NCBI GenBank assembly: GCA_932294295.1
Contig: OW028579.1
Coordinates: 33,119,250-33,183,249, forward strand
Direction: 5' to 3'
Source: Alitta virens
Lineage: Eukaryota > Annelida > Polychaeta > Phyllodocida > Nereididae
DNA: 64,000 nt
The notes under the pieces are model-generated. The model was not told where the DNA came from. It searched no databases and was given only the letters and a program-made list of their open reading frames with translations. Positions 11,945-24,999 of the stretch are shown here, in pieces (position 1 is the first letter of the stretch; every line of letters starts with the position of its first letter). Made by a program: the position numbers and the translations under genes.

Positions 11945-14340
11945 CTTGATTTGAAATTGTCAGCTTCAATGCACAATACCTATTAATAATACTGGATCTA
12001 GATATTACTATTAGGCCGCAGGAGCGGCCCCGTAGGGGCCGCCCGTAGGGCTTTTATGACTAGAGATTGGCCAAAAACAAAATCTACTGTCATGCTATTC
12101 TCAGATGACCGGATCGAACTATGTTGTCCTAATTAATCTGCGCGGCCATGATGCGCACAAAATAATAATGACCTACTTACACAAAAATCATTCTTTACTT
12201 AGGATTTTCCTGACAAACTTGAAGAAACTCACGTTAGAACTCGGTTAATGACCATTTCTAGGTGATTCCAAGACTGGACAAGCAGTAGAACTATGGTTTT
12301 GAATGTTTCATGGGACATGATGGGAGCCATGTCCATTGCCATGAGGCTTGTCAACTAAATGAACGTTCGACCAATCAGAGTAGAGCTTATTTCTTTGCAA
12401 GGCCATTTTGCAAGGCAACGAGCTCTAACAGACTCTGTGATTGGCTGTGGCACTTAGGCCTTAGAAATTAATGCATAAGGCCTCATTGTTCATCAGTAAG
12501 ACTACGCAAGCAACGAGCAGAAGGGAATGAAATAAAGCTTAATTGCAGAAGGATATATGAACTAACAGTAATGCAAACAACACCAACCTGCAGTCCATTG
12601 ATAAGATATCAATAAGGAAAGAGGAGGCCGTTATTTTCGGGAAAAGCCCTAAAATAGTACCAGGCTATAAATAGATGTGGGCGTGGCCTAATGCAAGCAC
12701 GTACTTTTGTTTACAAATGAATCTGTGTGTTGACAACTCGGTTTTGACAGCTTGTCAGAAAATGTTACCAACAGAAACAGCTTAATCTAGTGGATAACCA
12801 TAATGATAACATCAATGACTTCAATACAACATTCAACACCAGTAGAATAAATCACTTCAGTGAAATTGACCGCGACAGTGATGCTAATGAAACATCATGG
12901 GTTTTAAACATACAACAGAATATCAATGATGAATATGTATTTTCTGGATTTTGTTTAGACACTGAAATTTAATGTCACTAATTTTCATGCTATTTCCAAT
13001 AAATGGCATGTGGTATGACAGTCGCTAACCATGTAGACCAAAATTGCTACTTAGGTATTTTCTGAAAACTGTTTGGTACAATAAATTTAAATACGTCTGA
13101 ATTTCAGTCTTATACACTTTTCTGGTGTGACATGACAGTCGCTATCCAAACTAGTACCACAAATTAATTAATCAACCTTGCAAACATTATTTATTTATGT
13201 GGACTATATAACTATAACATTCACTTAAAGATAATATATGATAAACCTGAATATATTATCTTTAATATAAATATATTGTCTTTAGGTATATTTAATATCT
13301 ATCTATATAAATACACAATTCATTGCATCAACAATGCAATTTAATTTAATTTTGTTATATAGAAGAACCCTTAAGTCAGGGGCAGATCCAAAATTGTTTG
13401 CAGTGTTCCCTCTAATTTCTTATGCACAGTGATGTATTAGGCCAAGAAGGGGAGGGGGGCTAAGAACCCCCTAGTTCAGTTACTGGACTAAGAACCCCCC
13501 TTAAACCGCCCCCCCCCTACCTTTGAATCTGCTACAGCTCTTAAAAAAAAGGGTATAAAAATGTATGCCATGGTACATGTACATGACACAGGATTATCCA
13601 TGCGGCCCCTCATGCACATTGCATTATCATATTAACTATACATACATATATAGGGGGCCGTTTTGGTAAGGGGCCGTTCTGGTAACAGGCGTTTTGACTA
13701 GTCTGTAGTGTAGAGCCTGTTGTACATACCAAAAGGTAATGTAACATATGAATGTTATCTGATGTGGCGTGGACATAGCAATTGATTACACTGCATTCTT
13801 CATGTTATATGACTTGACAACATCTGTCGACATTTCCATTTTGGATAATAAGTTAAAAACAAGGGAGGTTGGATACTTTTTTACCTCCAAATCCAATGGC
13901 TCACAATACTCACAGCAAGTCTGGAGTCACTCACAGTGAGTCACACTGTGACACGGGTCTCAGTCGATGCAGCGTTCACCTGACGAGCACGTCACGTTCT
14001 TTTTTCACATCTTGGTAAGTTGAGTAGACTGTTACAGTGTATGTATATGCTGTAGAGTAAAATGAACGCTTTAACAACAGCTTTTTTTTTTTTTCAAACC
14101 ACAGAATCCGCCAAAATCGTGATCCCTGGATGCAGCCGGTTGTAGTTTAATATTCGGCAGGTGGCGTTTTCGTCAGCTCAAATAATCTCTAACCACACTT
14201 GAGCTTTTATTTGCAAAGATTATCACGACGATCTCTCTTCTACTATTACTATTTTTCATAATTAATATAGTCATTATTGATATAATGGCAAACTCCAGAA
14301 ACATGCAGTTCAAAACGGGAAATTTGTTCAGAGATTGCGG
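11945..14340. other. Intergenic region between divergent genes
   Basis: An open frame at 12748-12972 (plus strand, N- and D-rich) has no homology or splice support. On the minus strand, 12326-12230 reads as an ATG-started exon-like frame ending at a good donor (AAC|GTGAGT), but it does not join the next acceptor in frame. A G/C-homopolymer-rich patch lies at 13445-13520. Nothing else is supported. Confidence 0.45.
12013..12055. repeat. GC-rich perfect hairpin
   Basis: The sequence GCGGCCCCGTAGGGGCCGC is self-complementary, followed by a third 'cgtaggg'. Its GC content stands out from the surrounding AT-rich DNA. Similar '-GTAG- centred' hairpins lie inside the hAT MITEs, so this may be a fragment of a related element. 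Confidence 0.6.
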
Positions 14341-14349
14341 TTGTTAGGT

Positions 14350-14362
14350 CGCCATCTTGGAT
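14350..14362 (+). promoter_or_regulatory. YY1-like site in the DYNLT2B promoter
   Basis: CGCCATCTTGGAT, whose complement contains AAGATGGCG, matches the known YY1 core. It lies about 70 bases upstream of the DYNLT2B start codon, where YY1 sites often mark TATA-less housekeeping promoters. No TATA box is visible. The call rests on the motif only. Confidence 0.45.
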
Positions 14363-14427
14363 GTTTACAAACATTGCCGGCGGTGTGTTCAGCGTTCGAC
14401 ACACATAGCAAGAAATTGCCAGGAATC

Positions 14428-17321
14428 ATGGCAACTACGGATGAACCAGTGCCTCCTCCAGCTGAACCAGAAAATACGCAGCCCAAAGAAAACACGTACA
14501 CGATACGACCAAACTTCCATCACAAGTAAACAGCTAAAATTTACAAAGAAATAATTATTATACGTACACTGATATTGACATTATTGTAGCTGTACGATCA
14601 CTGGCCTTTACTATATTGTCTATAGTAGAAGTAGAAGTTTCAACTTCATAAGCCTTGAGCTTGCTCTGACATAATCATTTACGTAATCTGCTACTGTCAG
14701 AACAGAGCAAAGAGTTAAATTTAAGGACCTTTGCGGCTTTGGAAATAAAGTTGCCATTTAATGTTATATTTAATGTTATAGACTTAGTATAGTATAGTAT
14801 AGTATAGTATAGAACTTTCAGCTTCACTAGCCTTCAGCTTGTTCTGACATGTCATTTATCATTTATATGCTGTTAGTGTCATTCTTAATAGAAAATAACA
14901 GAATATGCACATCATAAACTGGACTTCATTTGCACAATATAGTAAAATAATAAGAATACAATAAAATAATAATTGCACATCATAAACTGGTAGAGCTTGC
15001 ATTTGCGCACAAAACAAGGTATGTAACGTTTGCCTGCCACTTATAGATGCTAAGTAATTCCACATTAAAGTATGCACCAATAGCGATCGCAGAATCCACT
15101 AAACTCCACCAGTCGATTCTAGTGAATTCAGTGGCGCCGAACTTAATACATGCCAAATTCACCTGTCAGCGTTAGTGTTACCAGTATCAGTATGACTGTG
15201 GCTCCTTAATAACTGGCTGGGCGTTCTGTTGAGCGATGTGGTGCATTGTATCATATAGCATTGTCACCCAGTTGGGCCTGAGAATTTCCAGTCAACTCGG
15301 TGGCATGGTCACATACCAACTCGTTACAAAAAATTAAGCTTTTACATGGCTCGGTGACACTGATTCACAGGGTAGTACTGAGCCCAGTGACAATATTAAA
15401 TTTCCTCTAAATGAAGAGTGTATCGCTGGGTTAATAATGTTATCGCCGTATTATTATTGTCTTGTGGGTTATGAATACTGTTGTCACCGACTTGGATGTG
15501 ATAGCTAATATTTTTGGTGGGTTGGTTCGTCACTGACACTGGGTTGGTTAGTTTGTCACCGAGTTATCTACACACCGTGGGGATTCATCCGCGGCTGCAT
15601 AACCTATGCAGACCCAGGGGTCTTAGCTACAAAGAGCACTTGAATTTTTTGCCCAAACCAGGTATCTTCGTATATATAATAGTACAAGTTGATACATCTG
15701 TAAAAGTCAAGCGCTTGTGGTCCTACTTGTGTGCCCCAGTTTTCAGAGGTGCATAAATTTACATAAACGGCTACTGACCATCACGGCCAAAGTCTAAAAG
15801 GTTTCTATATGCATTGCTCTAATATAACCCCTGCCTCCCCCCCCCCCCCCATCCCATGCATGATTGCAATTAGAAGTATTTTAAAGCAAATCATAACTAT
15901 GCAGTAAAGGGGGCTTTACTGCAGTGGCAAAGATTTGTAATTTTAGGGGGGGGGGGGATGAAATCTCTCTGAGCCACAAAATTAATTTTTTTTACAAAAT
16001 CTGAATTTGTAGGGGGGGCTATACATATTTACATATATCTACACTTGATTTATTTCAGATTCCGTCCTGTTATAGTGAAAGAGCTTATTCACAACACATT
16101 AGCAGAACTTCTGGCAGAAAAAGATTATGCATCAGACGAAGTGACACAGTTAACAAAAACTATCACAGATGAACTCAAATTTCGATTAAAAGGTATAATA
16201 TGCCTTGCCACTTGTCTTGACCTTTAACTTCAAGGAACAAAGGCACAGGGTCCACTTATTTTACTGCTTAGGAGGACTGAAAAATCAAACCTGATTTAAT
16301 TCCAAGCCCCAACATGAATTTTTATTAGGCAATGGGCATGAGCCAATAACAAAATACTATCGACCCAAATTTTTCAACAAAATAACCAGAAACAACCTAA
16401 TTTTTTTTAATCCACCTTTTGAGAAGATGTTCATATATGGATAAAATGGTATTTAATTTATGTATCCAATTTTGGCCTGCCTTAATTAAAAGGTGCGCAC
16501 AATTGACTCGACGCATTCGCCATCTCGTGGGAACTCCCTGGACTACAGGGAAGTGAAATAGAATTATGATTTGGTATTAAAATCATATGGGCCTATATAT
16601 TGGAAAAAATAACATCTGCTGTTTGTTAATATTTCTAAATATTTCATATTATGCATTTTAGAATGTGACCTTATATTTAAACTGGTTTTTCAGATTTAGG
16701 GTATGACAGATACAAGTTTATAGTGCAAGTTGTTCTTGGTGAGCAGCGGGGAGAAGGTGTGAAGTAAGTTACATTTACATTTCTTTAATTCACATTTTTT
16801 AAATGTGGGGCTGTACCATTTAAAAGTGTGGGGTGGGGGCAGACCTGAAGATTTTGAGACACCCCTTTCCCACCCCCGCTTTTTTAGAAGACCCCCCAAT
16901 ACCCTCTCTTTTCTAAATTAGGATATTAAGAAAATACTGCCCTGGATGGGGCAAGGTCAACCACCCCCAACCCCTTCTCCTGCTTTTCCAAACATCATCC
17001 AGTACCCCCACCCCACACCTTTAAATGGAACAGCCCTGGTATGTAAGGTCGTCTCAACACTTTATTATTTTCTTGGTTTTCAGGATGGTTTGCAGATGTT
17101 TTTGGGATTCAGACACTGACACTTATGCACAAGATATATATATGAATGTAAGTGAAGTTTTTGTGTATGCCAATCATTTATATGTATATATATGTATATA
17201 CATAGATAAATCATTGTTAATCAAATAGTTTTTGATGAACAAATCACTAATTCATTATTTTTCCCCCTTGCAGGAGAAGTTATTTTGTGTTGCTGCTGTG
17301 TATGGTGTCTACTTCTATTAG
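14428..17321 (+). CDS. DYNLT2B: Dynein light chain Tctex-type 2B (TCTEX1 domain-containing protein 2)
   Basis: Five exons with in-phase GT-AG junctions, 14428-14525, 16059-16192, 16694-16763, 17084-17147 and 17274-17321, encode 137 aa. After a Pro/Glu-rich N-terminus (about 20 residues) comes the Tctex1 fold: NTYTIRPNFHHKFRPVIVK, then DLGYDRYKFIVQVVLGEQRG, RCFWDSDTDTYAQDIYMN and the terminal FCVAAVYGVYFY. These match the vertebrate protein closely in order and length. The family member is a light chain of the dynein-2 (intraflagellar retrograde transport) motor and binds the intermediate chains. An AATAAA follows at 17414. Intron 1 carries C and G homopolymers and intron 3 a MITE. Identification is firm; the cellular role is taken from the family. 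Confidence 0.95.
14783..14811. repeat. Short TAGTA tandem repeat
   Basis: 'agtat' is repeated five to six times in tandem in intron 1 of DYNLT2B. Confidence 0.85.
15837..15957. repeat. C and G homopolymer pair flanking about 100 bp
   Basis: A run of 14 C (15837-15850) and one of about 11 G (ending at 15957) form potential inverted partners in intron 1 of DYNLT2B. The segment between them shows no coding or repeat signature. Such runs are prone to length error. Confidence 0.7.
16806..17038. mobile_element. MITE with GGGCTGTACCATTTAAA ends, copy 1
   Basis: The left end GGGGCTGTACCATTTAAAAG is the inverted counterpart of 'tttaaatggaacagccc' at the right end, with 'gtgtggggtggggg' as inner inverted sequence. 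It is about 233 bp, in the intron just before exon 4 of DYNLT2B. A convincing target duplication is not visible. A degraded relative is at 20465-20622. Confidence 0.75.
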
Positions 17322-17413
17322 ATTTCACATTTTATGTTGCTTAAAATATCACATTCCGTCCTTGTCTGTACTTGTAATTCCTGAGCTGTTACGTTTACAA
17401 TGTTCAAAACTGC

Positions 17414-17419
17414 AATAAA
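17414..17419 (+). terminator. Polyadenylation signal of DYNLT2B
   Basis: AATAAA lies 93 bases after the DYNLT2B stop codon and is followed by a T/G-rich stretch ('tatgttggctgc'). Confidence 0.75.
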
Positions 17420-17429
17420 TATTCTAAAG

Positions 17430-18840
17430 AAGATTATGTTGGCTGCTTTATCCTCTCCTACTCGAAATAAAACAAACCGAATGCATTTTGTCAACTCTTT
17501 GAGAGACCCACTGAAATAACTTCAGTGGTAATTTGCATAACACCTTAGTTAGCCTCGTTAAATTATTAAAACAAGGCTAGAGAAACTGCAATAAATAGTT
17601 CCACAAGAACAACTTAAGGTACACGCCACAAGGCTTTAAAAAGAATGATTTTGACTTGACAATATCATTACGTTACAATTGATATTTCGTGATCTCATCT
17701 CATTGTGATCTGATCTAATTGCAGTGCCCGAAATCTAGATCTCTATGGTGAAAATAAGTATACCATAACAATATATCATTGGAGTTCATATATAAATCTT
17801 ATTATCTCAGCCCTATTATTCAATAATAAAACTATATATATAATAAAAATAAATCAAAGTATTCATTTAAAATTTTAATATTTCTGTAATGAATAACATT
17901 ACATGGATTTTTATTTGAATGACATTTACAACGCTTGCGTTTCTAGCCCTCTACAATTCATACATATATAAAAGACCTTGGTAATGTAAATAAAAAAACA
18001 TAAAAATACTAATTTCTATGACATGCAAGTTCAAATTTCATATTTCAATTATCACAGAACATTTATAAATAATGAAAGAAGATGGAAGTCGGTTATAATT
18101 ATATATAAGTGCAACTGCAAGTATAATTTCAAGAGAAGAAATTCTCCACTCAACAATAGCATAATTATGGTATGCTTTTACACTGTTTAAAACCAAAAAC
18201 ATGTGCATGAATGCAATCAATATAACAATTCTATATATGTACCATGTATAAGTCATACATCATGATAGAGAAATGTAACAGTTATAACATTTACTGCTAA
18301 AATCCGGACATGTATCAAATTGCCTTAAATATATATACATCAACAATAGTAACGGACCAATATTAAAATAATGTTTCAAGGCACCATGTCAATCATATAA
18401 TATATCACAGAGTAACAGAACTAACCTTTACCAATGTTCAACCTTCAACAATGTTTAAGGACCACAGAATCATAGAATCATAGTTAAGGCACCAGTTAAA
18501 GGCGCAATGCTACAACATTTCGTAAATTATAAATTACAAAATATAGATGAAGATTATCATGATTTGTAATATTATACGTTTTATCATGATTTTTCATATT
18601 ATAAAGTGGTAATAATATCATAAAGTGATAAGTTTGAAATAAGGCAGATTCACAGAAACAGATCTAACTGAACTTTTAGGGAGTTAAAATTGCAATTCAA
18701 GTGACCACCTGATCTTGCCCTAAATTACTGACCCAGAATTTCGCCTGCTAGTTTTAGTTCCTGAATTGGACTAAATGATGCCATACAGTATAGATGCATC
18801 TGAATGTGCCAGCAAAACAAGTGTAGCCTAAGTTAATGTT
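17430..18840. other. Convergent intergenic region, no gene seen
   Basis: AT-rich DNA between the 3' ends of DYNLT2B and the LRR gene. It must hold the 3' untranslated region of the LRR gene. Repeated 'tcatgatt/tttatcatg' motifs near 18545-18610 are the only structure noted. Confidence 0.5.
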
Positions 18841-18846
18841 CTGGAA

Positions 18847-21800
18847 TCATACTCGGATAAATTCACCAGTATCGAGGTTTTTTGCCATTAATCGGTCTTG
18901 TGGGGCGTTCGGCACAATGTGACCAACATGCACACGCAGAATACAGCAGTCCTAGAAGAAAAGAAAATGAATTACATATGCATTAATAAATACAAACACC
19001 TGAATTCGGAAAAGATGTGCCTAAAGTAGCCATCAATAATGAATACTCACTGTGAGATATCTCACGGCCCATGCGGATATCTGTGAACAACCATTCAGGT
19101 AAACGTATTCCAAGTAGCTGCAGGTGTTTGCCAAGGTAAACACAGTTTTATCTGTCAAATTGTGAATGCCTGACAAGCTGAGGGTTGTTAATGGACAACT
19201 CCGAGCAACTGCTACAACCCCAGAGTCTGTGACCTAACAAGAATGAAAAACAAAAATTCATGTAACAAGCTTAATGGGGAGAAAAAGTACCACAAGAGGT
19301 CACTGACACCGTACACTAAGAAACCTGTGATCCGAAAAAAGGCGGTTGCAATGCTTTCGCACTGTTTATTGGGCGCGTCTTTTTGATGAATCGTCATGTC
19401 TGATTGGCTGTGAAAATAATTATTTTCTTGATTCCGTGGTTCGACCACTTTCATAGTTGTGTACAAGTCATCATACAAAAAAAGAAAATGATTGGTCATC
19501 GTGTGGAAGTGATCAAAGCACGAATGCAATTTCAGGCAAAGTTTTACAGCGAATGAAAGTACTACAGCTCATATGCTATTATATAATTATGAAGATTCAC
19601 AAATTCCTTATGTCCACAGAGAACAAACAGTGCTTCCCAAAAAACATACGCAAATATCCAAAGAGACTATAGTGACATTGCTAGGAAAACTAGCTCAAGA
19701 AAAAGAACCCTAACAGACAAAGGCTTTTAAAACTACATGATAGACGCTAAAACCAATCAACTCGGATCAGCTTCGGTAATTCACAATAATTCCTTTAAAA
19801 TTTGAAAATCTAACCTTGAGTAGATATCTTTAAATTATATACGGGTGAACTACACCAGTTACACTCTTTATTCAGTAAATATTTCACAGAACTGTTGGAG
19901 TTGAATATGCTATTTTAGCCACTGGCAGACATAGAGGTCATAATAGTATTTTACTCATTTTGTATCAGCCCTGATGACCCATGGGTCTTCAGGGCTAGAA
20001 TAAACCTATTGAGATAATTGTTTCACAGTTGTAAATCTTCAATCATTGTCCTTAGTTTATTACCTGAGTGCAACCCTTTATCCCCAAGCTGGTGAGATAT
20101 GGACAGTTTTCTGCCAAACTGAACAGCAAAAGGTCGTCCACAATAGCCAGGCCTGACAAATCGAGTTCCTGAAGTTCTTTGCAATTGCTCGCTACTGTGG
20201 TAAGAACTTGGTAGTCGATCTGAAATGTCAAAGTGAAATGTCAAAGTAAGGCCAAAATAATATATCAGAAGATTGGTTAAATTATCACATGATACCCAGT
20301 TTAGCTATATAAAAGGATTTCATGCCATGTGAAGTCTCTCATCCAACACTACATTGTTCTTTCCAACTTAAATTAATATATTCCTTGTAAATTTGTTTTA
20401 ATGCGCATTGTTATTTAGGTACTTGTTGAAATTTAAAGACTTACAATCTTTGTTTTTATACAAGTTTTATTTAAAAGTGTGGGGTGGAGGCAGACTGGGG
20501 AGTTTTTTTTTAATAAAACAGGGAAAAGGTTGACCAGTATTTTTCTTTAGAAAAAAGAGGGGGATGGGGGATGTCTGAAAATCTTCAGGTAATCTTCACA
20601 CACTTTAAATGGAATAGCCCTAAAAGAAATATTATTATAATAACAACAAAAGCACCATATACTCACTCGTGTACAACTCAAATGTAGTACTTCAAGTTGA
20701 CAAGCTTTTTCTTGATCTTCAAATAACTCCATGAGAGGATTCAATGTAACATTCTTCAGTAAACTTAAATGTAGCCTCTAAAATTTGTATCAAATAGAGA
20801 CAAATTGAAATTTATTTTCCAGACATTAAAATGAATTAGGGACTGAAACGTAATACTCACTCATCTATGGTAATTACTAGAACTTGCCAATTTAAAGTAC
20901 TTTAACTTGTAAATTTTAAATCTTTGACAAATTGAAATAATGTCAATGAGCTTGTCATGCTGCTGATTCATGCATGGAAAAATAATATCTATTTATGGAA
21001 AGACATTTGGATGAGCCAGGACCACTGCAGTTACCGGATCCCAGTAGTTACCTGATTCCTGACAACATGTGTTTCAGCTGATTTAAAGTTAATTTCTCAA
21101 AGTTTATCTTTGTTTTAGCAGGTTTCTTTAGAAGATATTATATTTTTTAAAATCTCATATCGAGCACCTCACCAGAAAAATCTCTGGAATGCCAATAATG
21201 GAGTTGAACAGTAGCTGTAAAGGTCGGGTAACTTATTTTTCAATTTTCAAACTATGAGTTACCCCCATCTGCCCGCTGCTTTTTCTCCAAATCCGGTGGT
21301 TTTCTGGCAAATTTGATTAAATGGGTACATCAAAGGAAAATAACAAAGATTAGCAAGCAGATCTATCTCATTATAAGCCTGAAATGGGGTCAATTAAATT
21401 TGGTCAGCCATTCTGTGATCAAGTAACTGCAGTTACCTATGCAGCTCTGCCTCATTGGGACCAGACCTACCTTCAGACTCCGGCAGTGCTTGGGAATTGC
21501 TTTTAAACCACTGTCTGTCAGGGCCGACATTATGCTGCCATTCAGATTCAGTTCTTGTAGATGACTTCCAATATTTGACAAAATCTGTTTCATACAAAAA
21601 TCATGACACAAATTAACAGTCAGATGCGTAGCAGAAAAATTTCTGGCAAACAGAAGTGGCACATTTTCAGGATGTACAGAGTTTTCATATTCATTTTTGA
21701 ATAATTCTGATTAATAATATCTGACATGTATATGTTATTGGTACTTGGCATCTCATTGTTGAAATTCTAACAGAGAAGAGCAAAAGAAAACACAATACAT

Positions 21801-24800
21801 ACTTCTCCCATTGTATTGTCATTAAATGCAGTTACTCCACATAAATTCAACGCTTCCAGTTTGCTTAATTTGCTGATAGATTCCACTAGGAGGCGCTCAT
21901 CTGACAGCGGAATTCCGCAAAGTGACAAATGTATAATACTAGATGGCAGCACATACAATGCATTGCATCCTGGTGGTACTGCAATTGACGGGCAGTACGT
22001 GAGATTCAAGCATTGAAGTTTCTTGCAGTTCATAAACAACTGAAAAGAATAAAGTTAAAGAGATTTTAAAATTTACATGACGCATTCAATTATTCTTTCA
22101 TTGGCAACCTACTAAAATGTTGCCAATATAGTAAACACCAATTAAAAAAAACCTTGGCTAATATTAGCTTTAACAAATTATTACTGACAAATATAGAAAT
22201 AACAGATTTTAAATTATCTTCTTGATGCATTAAATTATTCTTCAATTGAAACATACTAAAAGGTTGCCAATATAATAAATACCAATTTAAAATCTTGGCT
22301 AATATTAGCATTGACAAATCATTAGTAGCAAGTATAGAAATAATAGATTTTAAATCATCTTAAATTATTCCATAATTGAAACATACTAAAAGATTGCCCA
22401 TATAAATACTAACACAAAAACCACAGCTAATATTAGTTTAAACAATGAAAGAAGGTGAAAAACGGACATATAATTAGAGCCTCATTTACTTGCTGGTTAA
22501 ATAATACTTCTCCTTGAAGTTTTATTCGAAGAAATTGCTCGGTAACTACTAACTAACCTTACTCAGTCCCTGTTCTTGAATTTTGTTTGTACCATGGATG
22601 TTTATTCTGGAAAGAAAAGAAAGCACTTAGATGATTTATCATATCGATAGGAAAAAAACTAGATAAAATTATAAACTTCATGAATATTTATGAATAAATG
22701 GCGATAGCCTACTAGGCACCTTCGTAAGTTATCAAAATTTTTAACTACCATTATATTGCATAAAAATTACTTAATTCAACTGTTTCATTATAATTACAAT
22801 ATCAATTTAATACATATGTAATTATATATTATCTCAACATAACAATGTTATTGTTGTAAATTATATCTTTCATTTGTACCAGCTCGATAGGCATTTATGC
22901 TTCTTCTGGTAAATAAAAATACTAACAAACTAACCTTCTTAACTTTGTACACTTTTCGGCAAGCAGCGAAAGACTAGCATCACTGAGATCACGGATATTA
23001 TCAGCATCAAGACTCTCCTTAAAAATAAAGCAGGTAGACTTTAAATACATTAACTGCAAACGTATGAAATGTATCAATCATTACTGACTCTTTTGAAATG
23101 AATAGTAGCCATCAGGCAGGAGGGATTCAGCCTCTTTTAGTAGTGCAAATAAATTTAATAAAACCAATCTAATTCGGAATCGTCTAATTACCAAGTTAGG
23201 TAGGCAGTTGGCTATCACTGGCACAACCGAGTCATCAAGCTTCAGACAAAGTGAAATGTTCAAATCCTTGATGTTTGGATTGCTTCTAACGACTTGTTTC
23301 ACACCTAAAACGAACACACACAACATTCTACAGATTTTTGCAAAAATTCCCTACCAAATATACAGTAATTTAAATTTTTCTTGTGCACAAAAAGCTTCAA
23401 GGTCTTTAACGATCCATACAGAATCACATAATTATGTAATCCATTTTCATGCAAACTTGCGCTCATCAGCGCTTGAATCATTTGTCAAGGCCCTTAATCA
23501 TTTATACAATAATTGTCAATATACATATATTATATACATAAGAGGTTGGATACATCCATAAATTCAAGCACTCATGCTACCGCTTGTATGTCTGGCTTCT
23601 TCACAGACTGGTACTCCGTCTGGCTGCTCAGAGCAAGAAGCAGTACTTAATTGACACCTAAACTATTAAGTCAGCATGCACCTTAACAGGGCACAGTATT
23701 CCAGGTAGGATTTGAATTTGGCATGGTGCACAAGGATATTAGGGCACCTAAATAGACTCATATAAGGCACCCAGTTAGTTGAAAAGCAAAAAAAAAAAGA
23801 AGCGTTTTCTTAATTTCGGGCATGGCGCTGGTAAAATCCGAAGCAGATAAGTTTATATTAGCAGTAAGATTACAATACTGGTCAAGGGTTTCTGGCTTAT
23901 TAAATGTGAATCTTCCGCACAAACCTTCATTTCTTAGATTGTTGCATCCTCTCAAACTCAAGTTTGCAAGTTTTAATGACCCAGTGGCAGCCAATCCCTG
24001 GCATGTGATTTGTAACAACTTTAGCAACTTCAAAGTCTCTAATTCTTTCTGACCTTCTGTTATATTCAAAATTCCTGCATCTGAAACAACAAAATATTAC
24101 ATTGTATTCTTTGTATATTCCTACTGTTTAATATTCAATTACAACATCAGAACATTATCCGCATCAAATGCATGGAATAAGATTATAAATGTAGTATAAA
24201 ATATCCAATTGACAACCATCAGATTAAAATGATAAATCTCCCAAGTTCAAAGCCTCTGACATCAATTCTTAGCGATTAAATTTACGCTATACAGCCGCTA
24301 TAATTTCTCTTTCTTTCACACATTAAATTTAGCTCTTTTGTAAGCAAGACTTCCGGGAAGTATATTTTAAATTGAAACATTCAATAATAGAGTAAGTTTA
24401 CCTAATTCCATGATAAACATTAATCCCATTAAACATCTGAGGCCCTGGCGAGTATATAAATAAAGCAAATCATATTTTGATAGACATATCTGGGCAGTTA
24501 CTGCAAAGTAACTTCAAGCACTGGCGGATTAAGGTTGAGGGTTTTCATGGAATTAGGTCCTCATGGAATTAGATACTCTAACGTTACTTAGATTCACCTG
24601 TGACTTGTTTGCATTCATGGACACACAGCGTATGAAGCATCAAACCACAATTACTCAGCAGTTTTAGAAACTGGTCGGTCACTTGGTTGCTTTTGTAGAG
24701 GGTGATACTCTTTAAATTTTCAGAAAATAGATTGTATGTGACATGAGGAAGCATCGAAGGGGTTAAGAGATTGTGATGGACCATTCTTTCCAGTAATAAC

Positions 24801-24993
24801 TCTTTATGAAGTGTTGCCAAACTGCGACCAATATTAGGCATTTCCGCTAAGTTCTCCCCGATGCAGACCAAGCAAATATCGCTCAGTTTTTTCATATACT
24901 GGTGTTTTGACAGGCGTGGTCTTCGTTCTTTTTGACATGGTACGCACAACATGCTTTCAAGAGTTGATAAATCCCGAGACGTACTGCTTAATT
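18847..24993 (-). CDS. AMN1/FBXL-type leucine-rich-repeat protein (5' end unresolved)
   Basis: Eleven minus-strand exons join in phase: 24993-24598, 24080-23925, 23304-23192, 23017-22935, 22606-22558, 22039-21803, 21584-21471, 20777-20667, 20219-20064, 19233-19051 and 18951-18847 (stop TGA). They encode at least 567 residues. The protein is a chain of about ten to twelve cysteine-containing LRRs of the form L-x-x-L-x-L-x-x-C-x-x-(V/L)-T-D-x-G-(V/L). Examples are LANLSLRGCNNLRNEG|VKQVV, YLTSLGIKGCTQ|VTDSGVV and YVYLNGCSQIS. Many exons end at repeat junctions. The N-terminal part (SDICLVCIGENLAEM) resembles the opening of AMN1-like proteins. I see no F-box, but the first exon is entered in phase 1, so an upstream exon is missing. 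In the family such LRRs bind partners, often in SCF ubiquitin ligases; that role is inferred. The donor GTTTGT at 23924 is atypical but gives the correct repeat junction. Confidence 0.85.
20465..20622. mobile_element. Degraded MITE, relative of 16806-17038
   Basis: The sequence contains 'tttaaaagtgtggggtggag' on the left, 'ctttaaatggaatagcccta' on the right and a G-rich centre, as in the copy at 16806. The left terminal bases are lost. It lies in an intron of the LRR gene. Confidence 0.6.
22085..22450. repeat. Tandem repeat, about 140-bp unit, 2.5 copies
   Basis: Three diverged units share 'catactaaaaggttgccaat' and 'ggctaatattag', starting near 22090, 22234 and 22366. They lie in the LRR-gene intron between the exons at 22606-22558 and 22039-21803. 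Confidence 0.8.
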
Positions 24994-24999
24994 CTGCAA

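Noticed and set aside
12230..12326. Minus-strand exon-like frame starting ATGGCAATGGACATG and ending at AAC|GTGAGT
   Set aside because: Attractive donor, but joining it to the acceptor before 10618 gives the wrong frame and a quick stop; at most an untranslated exon.
12748..12972. N/D-rich plus-strand open frame
   Set aside because: It has no ATG at its nominal start (GTG), no family resemblance and no matching neighbouring exon.
23208..23561. 117-codon plus-strand frame
   Set aside because: It is antisense to an LRR exon (23304-23192) plus intron and lacks any family signal.
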